Source: Euperipatoides rowelli | Taxonomy: Eukaryota; Onychophora; Udeonychophora; Euonychophora; Peripatopsidae | DNA length: 10,033 nucleotides | Assembly (NCBI GenBank): GCA_003024985.2 | Contig: PXIH01S0063475.1 | Direction: 5' to 3' (one strand) | In this document: piece after piece, positions 6,837 to 10,033 of the stretch | Layout: each line of letters starts with the position of its first letter | Position numbering within the stretch: the first letter of the stretch is position 1 | Translations under genes and position numbers: made by a program | Notes under the pieces: generated by a model | What the model was told of the DNA's origin: nothing | The model's database searches: none | What the model saw: only the letters and a program-made list of their open reading frames with translations

Positions 6837-7785
6837 TAATAAATATATGGATTGCCTTAACCATCAGGTAGTTTTTTTTGAAAAAAAAAAAATGCTCGCT
6901 TATGCATTTCCTGTATACTTAATCAAATGGATTAATAACTCCCTTAGTGGCAGAATAATAATTGTTGAGTTGGATGGGGTCTACTCGAACCCTCATATCA
7001 TTAATAAAGGCTTCCCCAAGGGTTTGTGTTGGCCTCATGTTTGTTAAACATTTTTATTGCTGACATAGCAAGTAAATTATGGAAATAGGTAATTTGAAGG
7101 ATGTACAGAACTTAAGAAATCTTTGAATGTTTTTGTGATATTTGTAAATCATCAGAATTAATTATTAATAAAGATAAGATTAATGTCTAGCATTATGGTA
7201 AAAAAAAAAAACATTAATCAAGATTATTATATAGATGATGACAAGTTAAGAAATGTTACTAATGTAAAAGATTTGGGTATTTCCTATGATTTTAGATTAA
7301 ATTTTGATAATAATTTTACAATATTGAATAATAAAATCAAAAGATCATTTGGATATATGAAGAATGTTTTGAATCATTTGGATAACAAAGATATTTCAAT
7401 TGATTTATAATTACTATGTATCATCTATATTTTGTTATGGTACAACTTCAGTTTTTTATAAAGGAAATTCACAAATAAAAAAACTAGATAAATCTTACAT
7501 ATATTTTTCCAAAAGGGTGACAAATATTAGAAAATTAAAATATGAAAACAGATTCAATGCTCTTAAACTGCTTTTCTCTAGCCAACTATATTTAAAAGTT
7601 GACATCTCATTACAAAGAGATTGTCATGGAAAGGAACTATAATAGTTATTTTGATCTTAGTAATAGACCAAACTTTAGAAAACATAAATTCCAACTAAAA
7701 ATTCCTTTTAGCAAAAAGATCTGGTTTTTCAACTCTGTTTTCAGAAGGAACTTACTATTTTGGAATAATCTTCTTGCTGATTAAT
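6832..7785 (+). pseudogene. Reverse transcriptase and C-terminal domain fragment, Jockey/CR1-like LINE (copy b)
   Basis: This piece begins again at motif A (KYMDCLNHQVVFFEKKK), overlapping in position with the end of copy a but clearly diverged from it. It continues with YLIKWINNSLSGR and the 'GVPQG' motif as GFPKG. There a frameshift near 7017 moves the reading to QGFVLASCLLNIFIADIA. At about 7088 the catalytic YxDD block is missing and the sequence jumps to ICKSSELIINKDKIN (7140-7184), the 'N.L.LN..K' motif after it. The frame 7183-7407 has VKDLGISYDFRLNF, matching the 'LGI..D..L.F..HI' block. It breaks into 7400-7639 (NYYVSSIFCYGTTSVF) and then 7599-7782 (FRRNLLFWNNLLAD), the usual 'R....WN.LP' ending. 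The stop at 7783-7785 may be the natural end. At least four breaks and the lost active site make it inactive. Confidence 0.75.
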
Positions 7786-8918
7786 TTTTGTGTGGCTTTT
7801 CTGTTTTTTAAAACAAGTTAAATAAATATATATTTGATGGATCAGTGGTTTCTATTATTTTAACATTCCTTCCATTATATTGTTTGTATAAGTATGTTTA
7901 TAATGTATGTGTGGTATGTGAGATATTATAATAAATTTTAAGTATATTTTAAGACATAATATGTATTTTTTCACTTCATATTGAAAAAGAAAAATCATTT
8001 GTTTCATTATTTATTTTAAGCCTATATTATATATAATTTATTATTTTTGAAAAACAATTATTTTAGTAATTACTTAATCCTTACCTTTTTAATCTCTCTT
8101 TGAATCCCTTGGCAAATGGATTATTATCAATTTTTAATTGTGTTACCTAGGAGAAGAAAAATAAAGTGTTAATTGCAATTTCAAATATATTGTATATATG
8201 GTCTAATTATTACGATGACATAGATTTATAGAAAATTGATGTCACTTTTAAACTGTTTGGATTTATCATAATAACCTAATCCTAATCTATAAATGATAAT
8301 CAATAATTAAATACTTTAATGTATGTTGAAAATCAACTTCTTATTTTTGCATGTTGAGTTTTTATTGAGGAAGATATTGACTATTATTAGTGTGCCTGCG
8401 AGGGCATGAATGGTGGTTCAAAAAGTGGCCTCACTAAAGTTTTTAGTTTATTCTACATTTTAGTGGTGAGAATTTGTCCAAGTGATCAATTAGGAAATTA
8501 ATGGATTTCTTCACCCAAGTATCTATGATATTTTGATGTTTATTGAGGTTAAACAGCCTTAGTATTTTTTGATCTTGGTATTATCTTTGGCATCTAGACC
8601 TAAATTGGTTACAAATCCTAACTTAATTTCACTGAGTTACAATCTCCAATTATTTTAAACAATTGTGATTTCAAGTTTGTAAAGCAATGATTTATTTGAG
8701 TGATGCTGATTGTCCTGGTTAACTAAACAGTTCAAATTTTCGTCTTTTTGTTATGAGTTTTGAGTTGATGAAATTATGTGTTTCAAAATTTGGACCAATT
8801 AAATAATTTTATTTATTGGTATTTTTCGATAACAGGCCTTCAATTCAGACATATTTGGTTTTTTACTCATTAATTTACATGTCAGTTGGAGTTTAGGATC
8901 AATATGTTAGTTAAGTTC
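7786..8918. other. Long AT-rich stretch, no gene recognised
   Basis: The first ~50 bases may be the 3' UTR of the LINE fragment before it. Beyond that there are only short inverted motifs (for example TGACAT at about 8217 against ATGTCA at about 8239) and no protein-like frames. The part from about 8380 on is somewhat less extreme in composition. It may hold the decayed 5' region of the LINE piece that becomes recognisable at 8919, but I cannot show this. Confidence 0.5.
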
Positions 8919-9290
8919 ATGTGTTCAATATGTTAAGAATTATGCTGCCTTGTCCTGTGGTGAATGTAACAATTGGTCTCACATAAACTGCTCAAATATA
9001 AATTGATCTGAATGTGTTTCATTAATTAAGAATTCTAGTACTATAGGTTTTGTGTGTCTATTTTCTGAGGTAGGCTACCATTTACAAATGTTCTGGACTA
9101 AAAGGATATTGATCTACCGTACCTCACATCACAGGTTCAGGTTATGATACATAAACATATTATAGATGCAGTCAAATGATTCAATTATATTGAAATATGC
9201 AAATGACTTACCACTGAGCTTTCTAATGTTTAATGCAAGATGTCTACTAGAAAGTTTTGAGAAATCAAATATTTAATTTTATCTAAAAAA
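8919..9290 (+). pseudogene. LINE 5' fragment: PHD-type zinc finger plus start of endonuclease
   Basis: In some invertebrate Jockey/CR1-like LINEs a PHD-type finger precedes the endonuclease. Here MCSIC (8919-8933) gives the first Cys pair. After a frame change, VKNYAALSC leads to the second pair and the hallmark W-x-H-x2-C: CGECNNWSHINC at 8956-8991. A TGA at 9004 interrupts the frame, then SECVSLIKNSSTIGF leads to the last pair, where Cys 9055-9057 is kept and the partner is Ser (TCT, 9064-9066). About 130 bases later, LPLSFLMFNARCLLESFEK (9208-9264) matches the first strand of apurinic-like endonucleases ('..LNVRSL..'), including the conserved Asn at 9232. Homology fades after about 9290. 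The order (finger and endonuclease lying after an RT piece) means this is a separate or rearranged copy. Confidence 0.65.
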
Positions 9291-9804
9291 ACAAGTTTAT
9301 TAAATAGTGAATAGACTTATTTTTTAAATAAAAAATATTATACCTTTGCATTTACTGTCATATTCAGTTAATTGCTATTTTTTTTATTTTTATGTTTTTC
9401 TTATGTGGTGTTTCTATTATCAATGGGCTCTTTACTGTACTTGTGCATGGGGTGGGACAACATAAATTCACAGTCACAACCTTGCAGTTATTGTAGTCAT
9501 CTATCTACTATAATTATTTCTTTATTGTAGATATATATCTATTGTATTCATCTATATATAACATCTAACTATCTGAAAGTCAATTTGATCATTCATAAAA
9601 TCAGCATAACCCGGTCTATTGGATCTTTTATTTATTTTTTAATTAAGTTAATTATCTTTTTTTTTTAATATATAATTATGGTACATCAGATAAATAAAAA
9701 CCATAAACAAAAGGCACAAATGTAATAATAATCAATAAGATAGATTCTTATACTGTAAGTATATATTTTTTTTAAATTTATTTTAACCTTTAACTGCTCT
9801 GTGA
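9291..9804. other. AT-rich spacer with TATC/TATA-rich stretch, no gene seen
   Basis: No protein-like frame was found. A degenerate ATCTATCTA / TAGATATATATCTA stretch at 9498-9560 includes TATCTAC (9502-9508) and GTAGATA (9527-9533), which could pair. A pyrimidine-rich stretch at about 9764-9800 precedes the reading frame at the right edge. Confidence 0.5.
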
Positions 9805-9813
9805 AATACAAAT

Positions 9814-10033
9814 ATGTTAACTCTAGTGGAGTCCTGCAGTACCTCAATAAAAATGTTTGCCTATCCTTCAAGACTTAATACTGCACACATTCTAGCTTAT
9901 AAAGAACATAGTTACAAATACTTTTGGCATACAGTCTATGATGAGGACATATATGGGTTGGAGATTAGAAAGAGAGCTGGGTTGGAGATTAGAAAGAGAG
10001 CTGGGTTGGAGATTAGAAAGAAGCTACATGTGT
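9814..10033 (+). CDS. Partial ORF at window edge with 8-residue tandem repeat, product unknown
   Basis: After a TGA at 9802-9804 one frame stays open to the window end, 76 codons in all, with an ATG at 9814. It has no stop inside the window, so an ordinary complete-ORF search would miss it. The peptide is protein-like (MFAYPSRLNTAHILAYKEH, then YKYFWHTVYDEDIY) and ends in the repeat GLEIRKRA, three units, the last changed to GLEIRKK then LHV. The repeat is 24 bp, a multiple of three, and is read in the same frame. The tail would be basic, with likely helical EIRK units. A pyrimidine-rich tract followed by ACTCTAG at 9819-9825 could be a splice acceptor, so the true start may be an exon edge at 9826 rather than the ATG. 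No family was recognised. A chance open frame over a microsatellite-like repeat is the alternative. Confidence 0.35.
   Translation, partial: MLTLVESCSTSIKMFAYPSRLNTAHILAYKEHSYKYFWHTVYDEDIYGLEIRKRAGLEIRKRAGLEIRKKLHV
9955..10025. repeat. 24-bp tandem repeat, 3 copies
   Basis: The unit GGGTTGGAGATTAGAAAGAG followed by AGCT (24 bp) is present as two identical copies at 9955-9978 and 9979-10002. A third copy at 10003-10025 has lost one base near its end. Two identical 24-mers mean the expansion is recent or is kept uniform. The array ends inside the window, at the changed third unit. Confidence 0.95.

Noticed and set aside
9498-9560. Hairpin in the TATC/TAGA-rich stretch as a regulatory site
   Set aside because: The short 7-bp stem in microsatellite-like sequence is expected by chance.
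9686-9871. Minus-strand 61-codon ORF near the right end
   Set aside because: Low-complexity Tyr/Ile/Leu-rich translation of AT-rich DNA. It overlaps the better plus-strand frame and has no motif.
9955-10025. CRISPR-like or iteron array
   Set aside because: The units are directly adjacent with no spacers, there are only three, and the setting is animal repeat DNA. It is a simple tandem repeat.

Overview
This window looks like AT-rich, mostly non-coding DNA from an animal genome, probably an invertebrate. The reasons are the composition (roughly 70-75% A+T by eye), long A and T runs, three N calls typical of draft assembly, no bacterial gene packing, and several decayed non-LTR (LINE) retrotransposons of metazoan type. 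I cannot name the species. I see no intact cellular gene, no rRNA or functional tRNA, no CRISPR array and no operon.

Layout from left to right. Positions 131-343 hold a ~213-bp imperfect palindrome centred on TAGCATGCTA, probably a foldback or MITE-like element. Positions 683-920 (+) and 1229-1486 (-) are two short protein-like stretches next to good splice-like signals; they may be exons or pseudo-exons of unrecognised host genes. Positions 1988-5071 (+) are a decayed two-ORF LINE. Its ORF1 has a CCHC zinc knuckle, its endonuclease is mostly deleted, and it has a linker, a reverse transcriptase with a YIDD box, and a C-terminal GGLGLTDL block. This set best fits the L1/Tx1-like group. Positions 5106-5416 are an inverted-repeat element (MITE-like) carrying a degenerate telomere-like CCCTAA stretch, lying directly after the truncated end of that LINE.

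Positions 5926-7785 (+) hold reverse transcriptase pieces of the Jockey/CR1-like type. The first piece (to ~6520) is followed by a GC-richer block with tRNA-like A and B boxes (SINE-like, from ~6521). A second piece (~6832-7785) repeats motif A, so at least two copies contribute. The catalytic YxDD block is deleted near 7088. Positions 8919-9290 (+) carry a degenerate PHD-type zinc finger followed by the start of an apurinic-like endonuclease. This is the 5' part of another LINE copy and was not obvious from ORF length.

At the right edge, a reading frame open from 9805 runs off the window and contains a perfect 24-bp tandem repeat (8 codons, GLEIRKRA) at 9955-10025. It is the most interesting candidate for a real but unrecognised coding exon.

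The recognisable LINE parts all lie on the + strand and all are broken by frameshifts, stops and deletions, so none should be autonomous. I found no convincing new multi-gene system. The items worth checking are the right-edge repeat ORF, the two exon-like islands, the two inverted-repeat elements and the mosaic RT region.
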